In this document: positions 47,811 through 55,909 of the stretch, piece after piece
Position numbering within the stretch: the first letter of the stretch is position 1
Layout of the letters: each line of letters starts with the position of its first letter
Source: an uncultured Lachnospiraceae bacterium
GTDB lineage: Bacteria; Bacillota; Clostridia; Lachnospirales; Lachnospiraceae
Reading direction: 5' to 3'
NCBI GenBank assembly: GCA_902476645.1
Contig: CABSEG010000002.1
Location: forward strand, 1-64,000
Length of the DNA: 64,000 bases
Position numbers and translations under genes: made by a program
The notes under the pieces: model-generated
The model's database searches: none
What the model was told of the DNA's origin: nothing
What the model saw: the letters and a program-made list of their open reading frames with translations, nothing else

Positions 47811-49991
47811 CTACCTCCGCCCGGTGATTCTGCGAAGCTGCTTATTGAGCTTCCAGGCTTTTGTCCCTTCCATTTGCCGGATCTTCTCCCGCTCATTTAC
47901 AATGGTATTGTGCTGGGACAACACCACGTCCAGAGCAATCCCTTTTAGAAATTCCACCTGAAATTCCAGATATACTTTCCTGATATCAGGGTCAATCTGA
48001 GAAATCTCCAGCTGAGGATCCTCCGTCTCAAAGGCGTACAGATCCTGCCCTACGCAAATCCCGTTGCAGGTGAACGCAAGCGTCTTTCCGTCTCCCTGTA
48101 TTTTTTTCAGGTGCAGCAGACTGCTCTCGCTGCAAGGATCAATGCGCAGACTCTTTACCCGGGAAGGGATGGGGATTTCCACCGATACCGTCCCCTCTTC
48201 CATGGCGAAGCTTCTGGAATCTGCCTCCCCGTACCCGTCCCCGAAGTTGTAAAACACCTGCATCCTGCGCTTTCTGCGGTTCTCAAACGCATTCCGGATC
48301 ACCGGTTCCATGTAGACAACCCCTTGGGAGATCTCTTCATACAGCATACGGATGGGGATATGTGCCCCAAGAATATATTTTTGAAAATAGGACTCCATAC
48401 GCTCAAAAATTCTTTGTTCCTCTTCTGTGATGCCAAAATAGCCGTAAAGATCTTCCCCTTCGAGACACAGTCTTTTGGCGTTTCCCCGAATATAATAAAG
48501 CAGGCAACGATACACCACATATTTTACAGGAACCGGAAAGAAAAAAGTCCACTCATAATCAATCAACTCCCACCCCTCTCCGCTTGCTACGGCATTGGAA
48601 AAAATCATGTCAATATCTGTCTCCGGCAGCGCGGCCATCTCAGACAGGCCTTCGGCAGGCCCGAACACCCGTTCAAACGCCTCTGTCTTTTGAAATTGCT
48701 CCAGCTTTTTGTGCTGTAACATAGGAGCAAAATAAGCGCTCATAAGTGCTTTCATCTCTTGGATGTCCCCGGCCTCCAACCTTCTGTCCAGCATTACTTC
48801 CAGAGAATCTCCCTTTAAGTACTCCAGGCAGATTTCCCCGGACGCTTCTTTGCACTTGTTAAAATGGTAGGGCGTATCCGTAAAAAGAGCGCTTAAACGC
48901 TTCCTTTTATCTATCAAGCTTTTTAAAAAACACCCGGACGTTTCCTCCAAGGACGCCTTTCGCACCCATCGCCTCTTTTGGGGCCCTTCACAGATATCTG
49001 TCCGGATACAAAACCTTCCGTCTCTCTCATTGGAATACTTAGAATAGCATATCTTTGCCTCTGAATCCTCCCAGCCCTGTTTCAAAATAACCAGAAAGGA
49101 ATTAGAATAAAGAGGAAACAGTTCATCCTGAACCATAGAATCAAAGGCTCGCTCCTCCTGAAACAGAGAAATCCTTGCACGGTCGAAATTTTGTATATTC
49201 TGGTTTAGCTGACCGGACTTTGGCAGATAACGATCCGAATAAATCTCCATAGGCAGTTTATAATCCGGATAGGGATAGTAGTACTCATACTCTCCAAACC
49301 CGGCTTCTTCTATGATCTGATTTAACCTTGGTCTGGAAAAGGTCTTAGCATAGCTGGTTGACGGGTATCCCTCAATGCCCTCAAAAAGCTTTCCCACATG
49401 ATCCTCAGTGGCCCCCGCCCAGTATTTCATGCCCAAACGGTTTTCAATAGCCACCACGATCCTGCCACCCGCAGCAAGATGCTTCTTGATTTTTTTCAGA
49501 AAATCCACATAGGGATTATCTGTGTCAATATAACCCTGGGCGTACTCAAACACGCCGATCAGCGTAATCAGATCGTATTTCTCTGTGAGGCGCTTTTCAA
49601 TATCCTGAAAATTTCCCACATAAATCTGAAGGTTGTCCCTCTGGCTGTTTCGGTAAGCATTTACCAGACTTCTCTTTTTTGACAAGTCAATACAGGTTAC
49701 AGACCCTGCCTTGGAAGCCAAGGTACCGGTGATCGCCCCGCAGCCTGACCCAATCTCAAGCACCCGCTCATCTCCCTTCATGGGGAGCCACTGTAAAATA
49801 TTCCCCCGGACATGGGAAAAATGATACAGCACCGGCCAGCTCTTTTTCCGGGCCACCACCTGATCCAGCTGCTCCTCCCGGCAGTTTTTCGCTATGTCAA
49901 GCAATTCATCTTCAATCTCTCCATCGCTGTACAGATCCTCCCCGGGATAGCTTTCATAGTCCAGCAAAACCTTTCCTATCCGTTCCTGCAT
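47811..49991 (-). CDS. Methyltransferase with kinase-like domain and coiled-coil tail (WbdD-like chain terminator candidate)
   Basis: The 726-residue protein has a class I SAM methyltransferase domain (SAM-binding VLEIGSGCGAITGTLA at 77-92; VGNFQDIEKRL, GGRIVVAIENRLG further on). Residues about 340-500 look like an aminoglycoside-phosphotransferase-type kinase: RKASLEE with a possible ATP lysine, hinge-like ICLEYLKGDSLEVML (387-401), catalytic-loop-like DIDMIFSN (459-466) and metal-binding-like LIDYEWTF (476-483). A beta-rich region (570-690) and a short C-terminal helix with coiled-coil character (NTIVNEREKIRQMEGTKAWK) follow. This order recalls WbdD, which methylates and phosphorylates the end of ABC-exported O-antigens. 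It is directly downstream of Wzt. The kinase part is an interpretation and its motifs are divergent. Confidence 0.75.
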   Translation of the reverse strand: MQERIGKVLLDYESYPGEDLYSDGEIEDELLDIAKNCREEQLDQVVARKKSWPVLYHFSHVRGNILQWLPMKGDERVLEIGSGCGAITGTLASKAGSVTCIDLSKKRSLVNAYRNSQRDNLQIYVGNFQDIEKRLTEKYDLITLIGVFEYAQGYIDTDNPYVDFLKKIKKHLAAGGRIVVAIENRLGMKYWAGATEDHVGKLFEGIEGYPSTSYAKTFSRPRLNQIIEEAGFGEYEYYYPYPDYKLPMEIYSDRYLPKSGQLNQNIQNFDRARISLFQEERAFDSMVQDELFPLYSNSFLVILKQGWEDSEAKICYSKYSNERDGRFCIRTDICEGPQKRRWVRKASLEETSGCFLKSLIDKRKRLSALFTDTPYHFNKCKEASGEICLEYLKGDSLEVMLDRRLEAGDIQEMKALMSAYFAPMLQHKKLEQFQKTEAFERVFGPAEGLSEMAALPETDIDMIFSNAVASGEGWELIDYEWTFFFPVPVKYVVYRCLLYYIRGNAKRLCLEGEDLYGYFGITEEEQRIFERMESYFQKYILGAHIPIRMLYEEISQGVVYMEPVIRNAFENRRKRRMQVFYNFGDGYGEADSRSFAMEEGTVSVEIPIPSRVKSLRIDPCSESSLLHLKKIQGDGKTLAFTCNGICVGQDLYAFETEDPQLEISQIDPDIRKVYLEFQVEFLKGIALDVVLSQHNTIVNEREKIRQMEGTKAWKLNKQLRRITGRR

Positions 49992-49993
49992 TC

Positions 49994-51265
49994 TTACGCC
50001 CTTTCTTCTTCTATGGTAATCTCAGAATTCATATCGTAAAATCCCGTAGTATTCTTGGCCGATACCACCACAATACTGCCCACATCGTACAACCTGTGAT
50101 GCACCACAAATTCTCCGCTTTCATAGCCGGTACAGCCAAAGGAAATCAGATATTCTCCTCCCTGCATGTCCATTCTCTGTTTGTAAGACACAATATCCAC
50201 CTGTCCCTTTTTTCTGGGCTGAATGGTGATCTTCTCATACATGGTGTTTGTGCCTGTGATCTCCGTGCCCCTTAAGTTTTTCAGGCTAAATGCATAAATG
50301 GGATCATCCACATCCTCCAGATATTGAACACGCACCTGCATGGTAAACTCTTTTCCTTTTTCCACCGTGTTTGTATGAAGCCCTCTCTCATCCAGAATCT
50401 GAAACGCCGTCATCACAGCCTTTTTATCTCCATATTCCTGAACATTGGGATTCATGTCAAAAATACCGTACCAATCTTCGGGTACGCCCTCTCTTCCCGC
50501 CTCAGCAGCCCTGGAAGCGTCTGTGGTTGCTGTTTGATTGACCATCAGTTGTTTATACAGATCCACCATCTCCTTGGGATCTCCCTGTGCTTCCCGCTTC
50601 CCTTTATTTAAAAGAATCACACGGTCACAGTACTTACTGATGGCGTTTAAATCATGGCTGACAAACAGGATCGTCTTTCCCATCTGCTTAAATTCTTCAA
50701 ACTTTCGATAGCACTTGGCTTGAAAAAATACATCTCCCACGGAAAGCGCCTCGTCTACGATCAAAATTTCCGGTTCAATATTGATTGCTACGGCAAAAGC
50801 CAGCCGTACAAACATACCGCTGGAATACGTCTTGACAGGCTGGTTGACAAAGTCCCCGATATCGGCAAAATCCAGGATATCTTGTAACTTTGCGTCAATT
50901 TCCTCTCTGGAAAAGCCAATCATCATACCGTTTAAGTATACATTTTCAACTCCTGTGTACTCGGAATTAAAACCTGCCCCCAGCTCCAGCAGAGCGGAAA
51001 TCCTTCCATTTACCTTTACCTGACCATGGGTACTGTTCAGCACGCCGGTAATGATCTTTAAAATCGTAGACTTGCCCGCTCCGTTTGTCCCAATGATCCC
51101 CACCGTCTCCCCTTTGAACACATCGAAACTGATGTGATCCAGGGCTCTGTGTTCCCGATATCGCTTTTTTCTCGTTAATCCCAAAGATTCTCTCAACCGA
51201 TCCATAGGTTTATCGTATAATTTATATACTTTGGATACGTCGTCCACTTGAATTGCAATTTCGCT
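49994..51265 (-). CDS. wzt: Polysaccharide ABC transporter ATPase Wzt with C-terminal sugar-binding domain
   Basis: The 423-residue ATPase has Walker A GTNGAGKST, Q-loop and ELGAGFNSEYTGVENVYLNG (the hallmark of the polysaccharide/teichoic-acid exporter branch), signature YSSGMFVRLAFA and Walker B ILIVDEALSVGD. A linker (about 245-280) leads to a beta-rich domain (280-420; KGKEFTMQVRVQYLEDVDDP, FSLKNLRGTEITGTNTMYEK) of the Wzt-C type, which in O9a-type systems recognises the terminal modification of the chain before export. The start chosen is the internal ATG behind GGGGA; an ATG four codons upstream is the alternative. Confidence 0.93.
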   Translation of the reverse strand, partial: SEIAIQVDDVSKVYKLYDKPMDRLRESLGLTRKKRYREHRALDHISFDVFKGETVGIIGTNGAGKSTILKIITGVLNSTHGQVKVNGRISALLELGAGFNSEYTGVENVYLNGMMIGFSREEIDAKLQDILDFADIGDFVNQPVKTYSSGMFVRLAFAVAINIEPEILIVDEALSVGDVFFQAKCYRKFEEFKQMGKTILFVSHDLNAISKYCDRVILLNKGKREAQGDPKEMVDLYKQLMVNQTATTDASRAAEAGREGVPEDWYGIFDMNPNVQEYGDKKAVMTAFQILDERGLHTNTVEKGKEFTMQVRVQYLEDVDDPIYAFSLKNLRGTEITGTNTMYEKITIQPRKKGQVDIVSYKQRMDMQGGEYLISFGCTGYESGEFVVHHRLYDVGSIVVVSAKNTTGFYDMNSEITIEEERA

Positions 51266-51282
51266 CATAGTAATCCCCATTT

Positions 51283-52098
51283 CTAAAGTATATCCGCAAA
51301 ATGCACCCTCAGCCGCTTAAATACGTTGGTTCCGATCAGGAAACAAAGCAGGGTGAATACCCAAAAATAGATGGTCAGCTCAGGCCTCTCCCAAAAATTC
51401 ACCTTATAGACCAGGGCATCCCGGTAGCCATAGCAAATGTAATACATGGGGTTTAGCTTTAAAATTACAGTCAACGCTCTGGGAAGGTTCAAATCCGCCA
51501 TATTCCACATAATAGGGGTCACCCAGACTCCCACCTGCATGGCAATGTTGATGATCTGCATCAAGTCCCGAAAAAACACGTTCACAGCACTGGTGGCGTA
51601 GGAAATGCCAAGAACCAGTGCCATCATGCAAAAGGTATAATAAAACACCTGCCATGCGTAGGCCGGAGACAGCTTTCCGTAAATCAAAAACAGCAACAGC
51701 GCAATTCCCACAAAAAAAAGATGAATAAACAGAGATGAGAGGATTTTCACCGCAGGCAGAATTTCAATTTTAAATACCACCTTTTTTACCAGGTAACTGT
51801 ATTCCGAGAGCACCCCGCACCCTGTGAGCATGGTCTCCTGAAAGTAAAACCAGGGCACCAGACCAGCCAGCATCCAGAGCACAAAGGGGCAGTTATCCCC
51901 ATACGTGGCAGTCTGACGAAGTCCCACCTGGAACACAAACCAGTAGACCAAAACAGTCACGATAGGCTGAACCAGCGCCCAGACAATGCCAAGATAAGAG
52001 CCGGCAAAGCGGCTCTTAAAATCATTTTTTGCCAGAGACCAGACTAGCCTGCGGCTCTTTATGATTTCCTGTGGTATCTCCAACACTTTATCCAACAT
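51283..52098 (-). CDS. wzm: Polysaccharide ABC transporter permease Wzm
   Basis: The 271-residue ABC-2 permease has about six helices and the family signatures RRLVWSLAKNDFKSRFAGSY, LGIVWALVQPIVTVLVYWFV and FRDLMQIINIAMQVGVWVTP. With Wzt it exports a lipid-linked polysaccharide built on the inner face. The two genes are 17 bases apart. Its position right after rfbC shows that export and sugar supply share one operon. Confidence 0.95.
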   Translation of the reverse strand: MLDKVLEIPQEIIKSRRLVWSLAKNDFKSRFAGSYLGIVWALVQPIVTVLVYWFVFQVGLRQTATYGDNCPFVLWMLAGLVPWFYFQETMLTGCGVLSEYSYLVKKVVFKIEILPAVKILSSLFIHLFFVGIALLLFLIYGKLSPAYAWQVFYYTFCMMALVLGISYATSAVNVFFRDLMQIINIAMQVGVWVTPIMWNMADLNLPRALTVILKLNPMYYICYGYRDALVYKVNFWERPELTIYFWVFTLLCFLIGTNVFKRLRVHFADIL

Positions 52099-52111
52099 GG
52101 TACACTCCCGT

Positions 52112-52663
52112 CTATTTCTTCCAGTCTTTCAGGCTTCCCCATTTCTGATCCTTTTCGGAAATGGTCAGCTCCATGCCCTCCTCAATAGGCCAGGCGATGC
52201 CAATGTCCGGATCATTCCAGGCTAAACCGCCCTCGTCGTTTGGATGATAAAAATCGGTACATTTATAGGCAAACTCTGCGCTCTCGGAAAGCACCAGAAA
52301 GCCGTGGGCAAAATTCTTGGGAATAAAAAACTGTTTTTTATTCTCTGCGGACAAAATCACGCCAAACCATTTTCCATAGGTAGCAGAACCCTCCCGCAAA
52401 TCCACAGCCACGTCAAAAACCTTCCCGGAAACCACCCGCACCAGCTTATCCTGGGGATATTGGATCTGAAAGTGAAGACCTCTTAGCACACCTTTCTTGG
52501 AAGATGACTGATTGTCCTGGACAAACTCCATATCAATGCCGGCATCTTTATAGTCATTATAGTTGTAGGTCTCCATAAAATAGCCTCTCTCATCCCCAAA
52601 CACGGTAGGCGTAATGACCTTTAATCCTTCGATTTCACATGTTTCTACTGTTATCTTACCCAT
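52112..52663 (-). CDS. rfbC: dTDP-4-dehydrorhamnose 3,5-epimerase
   Basis: The 183-residue cupin-type enzyme turns dTDP-4-keto-6-deoxyglucose into dTDP-4-keto-rhamnose. Visible are EIEGLKVITPTVFGDERGYF, QDNQSSSKKGVLRGLHFQIQ (catalytic His in RGLHFQ), VVSGKVFDVAVDLREGSATY and FIPKNFAHGFLVLSESAEFAY. The ATG after GGAGCAAAAG gives the family length; earlier frame positions overlap rfbA and form a Glu-rich artefact. Thirteen bases separate it from wzm. Confidence 0.95.
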   Translation of the reverse strand: MGKITVETCEIEGLKVITPTVFGDERGYFMETYNYNDYKDAGIDMEFVQDNQSSSKKGVLRGLHFQIQYPQDKLVRVVSGKVFDVAVDLREGSATYGKWFGVILSAENKKQFFIPKNFAHGFLVLSESAEFAYKCTDFYHPNDEGGLAWNDPDIGIAWPIEEGMELTISEKDQKWGSLKDWKK

Positions 52664-52691
52664 CTTTTGCTCCTCTTCCTCTTCTTCTTGA

Positions 52692-53561
52692 TTAAAGTCC
52701 GTTGGCAATATCCACCAGATACTGTCCATAGGCCGTCTTCATCAGCGGCTGAGCCAACTCTAAAAGCTGATCCCTTGTGATGAAACCTCTCCGATAGGCA
52801 ATTTCCTCTATACAGGAAATATACAGTCCCTGGCGTTTTTGAAAAGCTGAAACGAAATCCGCCGCGTCTAACAGCATGTCGTGATTGCCCGTATCCAGCC
52901 AGGCAAAACCTCTTCCCAATGTCTCCACCTGCAGGGTACCGCGGCGCAGATACTCATTGTTTACGCTGGTAATCTCAATTTCCCCTCTGGCGGATGGTTC
53001 TACGTGCTTGGCAATCTCCACCACATCGTTATCATAAAAGTACAGTCCCGGGACCGCATAGTTGGATTTTGGTTTTTCCGGCTTTTCTTCAATAGATAAA
53101 GCCTTTCCGGTCTCATCAAATTCCACCACTCCATACTCTCTGGGATCTTTTACGTAGTAACCAAAGATTGTGGCACCTTTCTCCCTCTCCGCAGCCCGTT
53201 TTAACACTTTGGAAAAGCTCTGTCCATAAAAAATATTATCGCCGAGAATCAGGGCAACCCGGTCGTCCCCAATAAACTTTTCACCCACCAAAAAGGCATC
53301 TGCCAACCCTCTTGGAGTCTCCTGTACCGCGTAAGACATGCGAAGTCCAAGCTGCTCTCCCGTCCCAAACAATTCCTCAAAGACCGGAAGGTCTCTGGGC
53401 GTGGAAATAATCAGGATATCCTGTATCCCCGCCAGCATCAAAATCGACAGGGGATAGTAAATCATTGGCTTGTCATACACTGGCATAATCTGCTTGGAGA
53501 TGGCCTTGGTCAGGGGATACAGCCTGGTACCAGAGCCGCCCGCTAAAATAATTCCCTTCAT
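52692..53561 (-). CDS. rfbA: Glucose-1-phosphate thymidylyltransferase
   Basis: The 289-residue nucleotidyltransferase joins dTTP and glucose-1-phosphate to dTDP-glucose. It begins MKGIILAGGSGTRLYPLTKA (nucleotide-binding signature), followed by SKQIMPVYDKPMIYYPLSIL, DNIFYGQSFSKVLKRA and EKPEKPKSNYAVPGLYFYDN; the length is that of RfbA/RmlA. The C-terminal allosteric region YRRGFITRDQLLELAQPL is present. It is the second gene of the rfb operon, 56 bases after rfbB with a hairpin in between. Confidence 0.97.
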   Translation of the reverse strand: MKGIILAGGSGTRLYPLTKAISKQIMPVYDKPMIYYPLSILMLAGIQDILIISTPRDLPVFEELFGTGEQLGLRMSYAVQETPRGLADAFLVGEKFIGDDRVALILGDNIFYGQSFSKVLKRAAEREKGATIFGYYVKDPREYGVVEFDETGKALSIEEKPEKPKSNYAVPGLYFYDNDVVEIAKHVEPSARGEIEITSVNNEYLRRGTLQVETLGRGFAWLDTGNHDMLLDAADFVSAFQKRQGLYISCIEEIAYRRGFITRDQLLELAQPLMKTAYGQYLVDIANGL

Positions 53562-53587
53562 CTTTTCCTCCTATATGAACGCAAAGG

Positions 53588-53609
53588 AGCAGTGCCCTGC
53601 GGCACTGCT
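53588..53609 (-). promoter_or_regulatory. Stem-loop in the rfbB-rfbA gap
   Basis: A perfect 9-bp stem (AGCAGTGCC / GGCACTGCT) with a four-base loop lies between rfbB stop and the rfbA ribosome site. On the minus strand it has only CCTTTGCG after it, no strong U-tract, so it is more likely an attenuator, processing or stability element than a full terminator. On the plus strand TTTTTT follows. Confidence 0.55.
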
Positions 53610-53617
53610 GTGCTTTT

Positions 53618-54700
53618 TTATTTGTTGTTGTACATTTCTTCGTAATACTTCTGATAATCTCCGCTTGTCACCCGTTTCATCCAATCTTCATGCTCAAAGA
53701 ACCAGCGAATGGTCCGTTTAATGCCGTCCTCAAACTTTGTCTCCGGATACCATCCCACCTCAGACTTGATCTTATCCGGTGCAATGGCATAACGCCTGTC
53801 ATGTCCTTTGCGATCCTCTACATAGGTAATCAAATCCTCGCTGACCAAAGCTCTTCTGGGATCGCTCTCTGGCAGCATCTCTTTTAACGTATCCAAAATA
53901 ATATGGATAATCTCAATATTCTGTTTTTCATTATGGCCGCCAATGTTGTAAGTTTCAAACAGCCTTCCTTTCTCCTGCACCATATCAATGCCCTTGGCGT
54001 GGTCTTCCACATACAGCCAGTCTCTGACATTCTTCCCGTCTCCATATACCGGCAGCTTCTTTCCCTGTAAAGCATTGTTGATAATCAGGGGAATCAGTTT
54101 TTCCGGAAACTGATAGGGCCCGTAATTGTTGCTGCAGTTGGTGATATTGGCCGGGAAACGATAAGTATCCATATAAGCCTTCACCAGCATATCTGAGGAT
54201 GCCTTGCTGGCCGAATAGGGACTGTGGGGATCATAGGGCGTAGTCTCATAAAAAAACTCGTCCGGGTTTTCCAAAGAGCCGTACACCTCATCCGTGGATA
54301 CGTGAAGAAACTTCTTTCCCTCTTGAAAGCTTCCGTCCGGGAGCTCCCAGGCCGCCTTGGCTGCATTCAGCATATTCAGGGTTCCCAACACGTTGGTCTT
54401 AACAAACACGTCCGGGTTCTTAATGCTGCGATCCACATGGCTTTCTGCTGCGAAGTGTACCACGCGGTCAATGTCATTTTCTTCAAAAATCTTCATCATA
54501 GCATCTGCGTCGCAGATATTAGACTTAATGAAGGTATAATTGTCCCTGTTTTCAATGTCCTTTAAGTTCTCCAGATTGCCCGCATACGTCAGACAATCCA
54601 CGTTGATAATACGGATTTCATTGTCATATTTGCGAAACATGTAATGAATATAGTTGGAACCAATAAAACCGGCTCCACCTGTCACTAGGTAAGTTCTCAT
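53618..54700 (-). CDS. rfbB: dTDP-glucose 4,6-dehydratase
   Basis: The 360-residue extended SDR enzyme makes dTDP-4-keto-6-deoxyglucose, the branch point to both rhamnose and the WecE product. It has YLVTGGAGFIGSNYIHYMFR (NAD-binding), FAAESHVDRSIKNPDVFVKT, the catalytic LHVSTDEVYGSL and YSASKASSDMLVKAY (Y-x3-K), and VEDHAKGIDMVQEKGRL. It is the first gene of the polysaccharide cluster, behind a TTGCGG-N17-TATAAT promoter and a GGGAGGAAAG ribosome site. Confidence 0.97.
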   Translation of the reverse strand: MRTYLVTGGAGFIGSNYIHYMFRKYDNEIRIINVDCLTYAGNLENLKDIENRDNYTFIKSNICDADAMMKIFEENDIDRVVHFAAESHVDRSIKNPDVFVKTNVLGTLNMLNAAKAAWELPDGSFQEGKKFLHVSTDEVYGSLENPDEFFYETTPYDPHSPYSASKASSDMLVKAYMDTYRFPANITNCSNNYGPYQFPEKLIPLIINNALQGKKLPVYGDGKNVRDWLYVEDHAKGIDMVQEKGRLFETYNIGGHNEKQNIEIIHIILDTLKEMLPESDPRRALVSEDLITYVEDRKGHDRRYAIAPDKIKSEVGWYPETKFEDGIKRTIRWFFEHEDWMKRVTSGDYQKYYEEMYNNK

Positions 54701-54739
54701 TTCCTTTCCTCCCGATGATATTTTCGCATACTTTTACTG

Positions 54740-54768
54740 ATTATATCATTATTCCCACACAGCCGCAA
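54740..54768 (-). promoter_or_regulatory. rfbB: Promoter at the head of the polysaccharide cluster
   Basis: On the minus strand a perfect TATAAT with a TGn extension is preceded 17 bases upstream by TTGCGG. It lies about 45 bases ahead of rfbB. The remaining leader is short and shows no obvious anti-termination element. Confidence 0.65.
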
Positions 54769-54907
54769 GATATTTACGTGGAAACCAGGAAATCTTTACA
54801 AATCTCCTTAGAGACCAATGATCCGACGCCTTTCTTTATGAATTTTGTTTGAGTCCGGTTCTGTTTCCGGTTCTGTTTTACCATATTGCTAAATTTCCAA
54901 GTATTTC

Positions 54908-54936
54908 ATGACTTTTTATAGTATTTGTGTTATAAT
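54908..54936 (+). promoter_or_regulatory. Promoter for the nucleotidyltransferase-protease pair
   Basis: ATGACT (four of six -35 matches) and a perfect TATAAT are separated by 17 bases; AGGAGG follows just before the ATG. It diverges from the polysaccharide promoter; the region between the two is A/T-rich with no other clear element. Confidence 0.65.
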
Positions 54937-54969
54937 GATTTTATATCAAGTTAGGAGGAAATAGCATTT

Positions 54970-55887
54970 ATGAAAGAGACAACTCTTGTCATTATGGCTG
55001 CCGGAATCGGAAGCCGGTTCGGGGGTGGAATTAAACAATTGGCCCCCGTTGGTCCAAATGGAGAGATCATTATGGACTATTCCATATATGACGCATTAGA
55101 AGCCGGTTTCAACCATATTGTCTTTATTATCCGCAGTGAACTGGAGCACGATTTTAAAGAAGTCATCGGAAACCGAATCGAAAAGGTGGTTTCTGTAAGC
55201 TATGCCTATCAGGAACTAGATAAGCTTCCGGCAGGCTTTCAGAAACCGGAAGGACGCACAAAGCCATGGGGAACCGGACATGCCATTCTCTGCTGCAAGG
55301 ATGTGGTTCACACACCCTTTGCCGTCATCAACGCAGATGACTACTATGGAAAAGAAGGTTTCAAAAAAATTCATGATTACTTAGTGGAGGAGCGTTCCTC
55401 AGAAGATCCCGCCAGGTTTTGTATGGCCGGCTTTATTCTGGGCAATACCTTAAGTGAAAACGGAAGCGTGACAAGAGGTGTCTGCCAGGTGGATACAGCA
55501 GGGAATCTGGCTTCTGTGAAGGAAACCTCCAATATTATCAAAACCTCTGGCGGAGCCGCCATTGCCGGGGCTGACGGAGCCACGGTTCCCATTGATGCAA
55601 ACAGTCATGTTTCTATGAATATGTGGGGTTTTACCCCGGTCATCCTGGATAAACTGGAAAAAGGATTTGAGTTATTTCTCTCCTCCCTGGAGCCGGAAGA
55701 CCTAAAAAGCGAGTACCTGCTGCCTACTGTGGTGGATCAGATGATTCATGAGGGGGCTGCGCAGGTAAAGGTTCTGGAAAGCCATGACAAATGGTTCGGT
55801 GTTACGTACAAAGAGGATAAGGAATTTGTAGTTCAATCCATCCGCCGCCTGGTGGAAACCGGCGTTTACCCAAAAACCTTGTTTTAG
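54970..55887 (+). CDS. Sugar or alcohol phosphate nucleotidyltransferase
   Basis: The 305-residue enzyme begins KETTLVIMAAGIGSRFGGGI, the nucleotidyltransferase loop (AAGxGxRFGG), followed by KQLAPVGPNGEIIMDYSIYD and the metal-binding VINADDYYGKEGFKKIHDYL. The set GTGHAILCCKDVVHTPFAVI is typical of a LicC/RmlA-like branch of the family. It probably activates a sugar-1-phosphate or phosphocholine-like group for glycan or lipid synthesis; the substrate is not resolvable here. A papain-like protease follows after 22 bases, probably on the same transcript. The gene is divergent from the polysaccharide cluster. Confidence 0.88.
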   Translation: MKETTLVIMAAGIGSRFGGGIKQLAPVGPNGEIIMDYSIYDALEAGFNHIVFIIRSELEHDFKEVIGNRIEKVVSVSYAYQELDKLPAGFQKPEGRTKPWGTGHAILCCKDVVHTPFAVINADDYYGKEGFKKIHDYLVEERSSEDPARFCMAGFILGNTLSENGSVTRGVCQVDTAGNLASVKETSNIIKTSGGAAIAGADGATVPIDANSHVSMNMWGFTPVILDKLEKGFELFLSSLEPEDLKSEYLLPTVVDQMIHEGAAQVKVLESHDKWFGVTYKEDKEFVVQSIRRLVETGVYPKTLF

Positions 55888-55909
55888 TTACGGAAAGAGG
55901 CGCTATTTT

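Noticed and set aside
52664..52729. 22-residue N-terminal extension of RfbC rich in glutamate
   Set aside because: It overlaps the rfbA end; the Glu codons are the purine-rich ribosome-site region, and family RfbC starts at the internal ATG.
54701..54969. tRNA or small RNA gene in the divergent gap
   Set aside because: No cloverleaf or CCA end is visible; two promoters account for the sequence.
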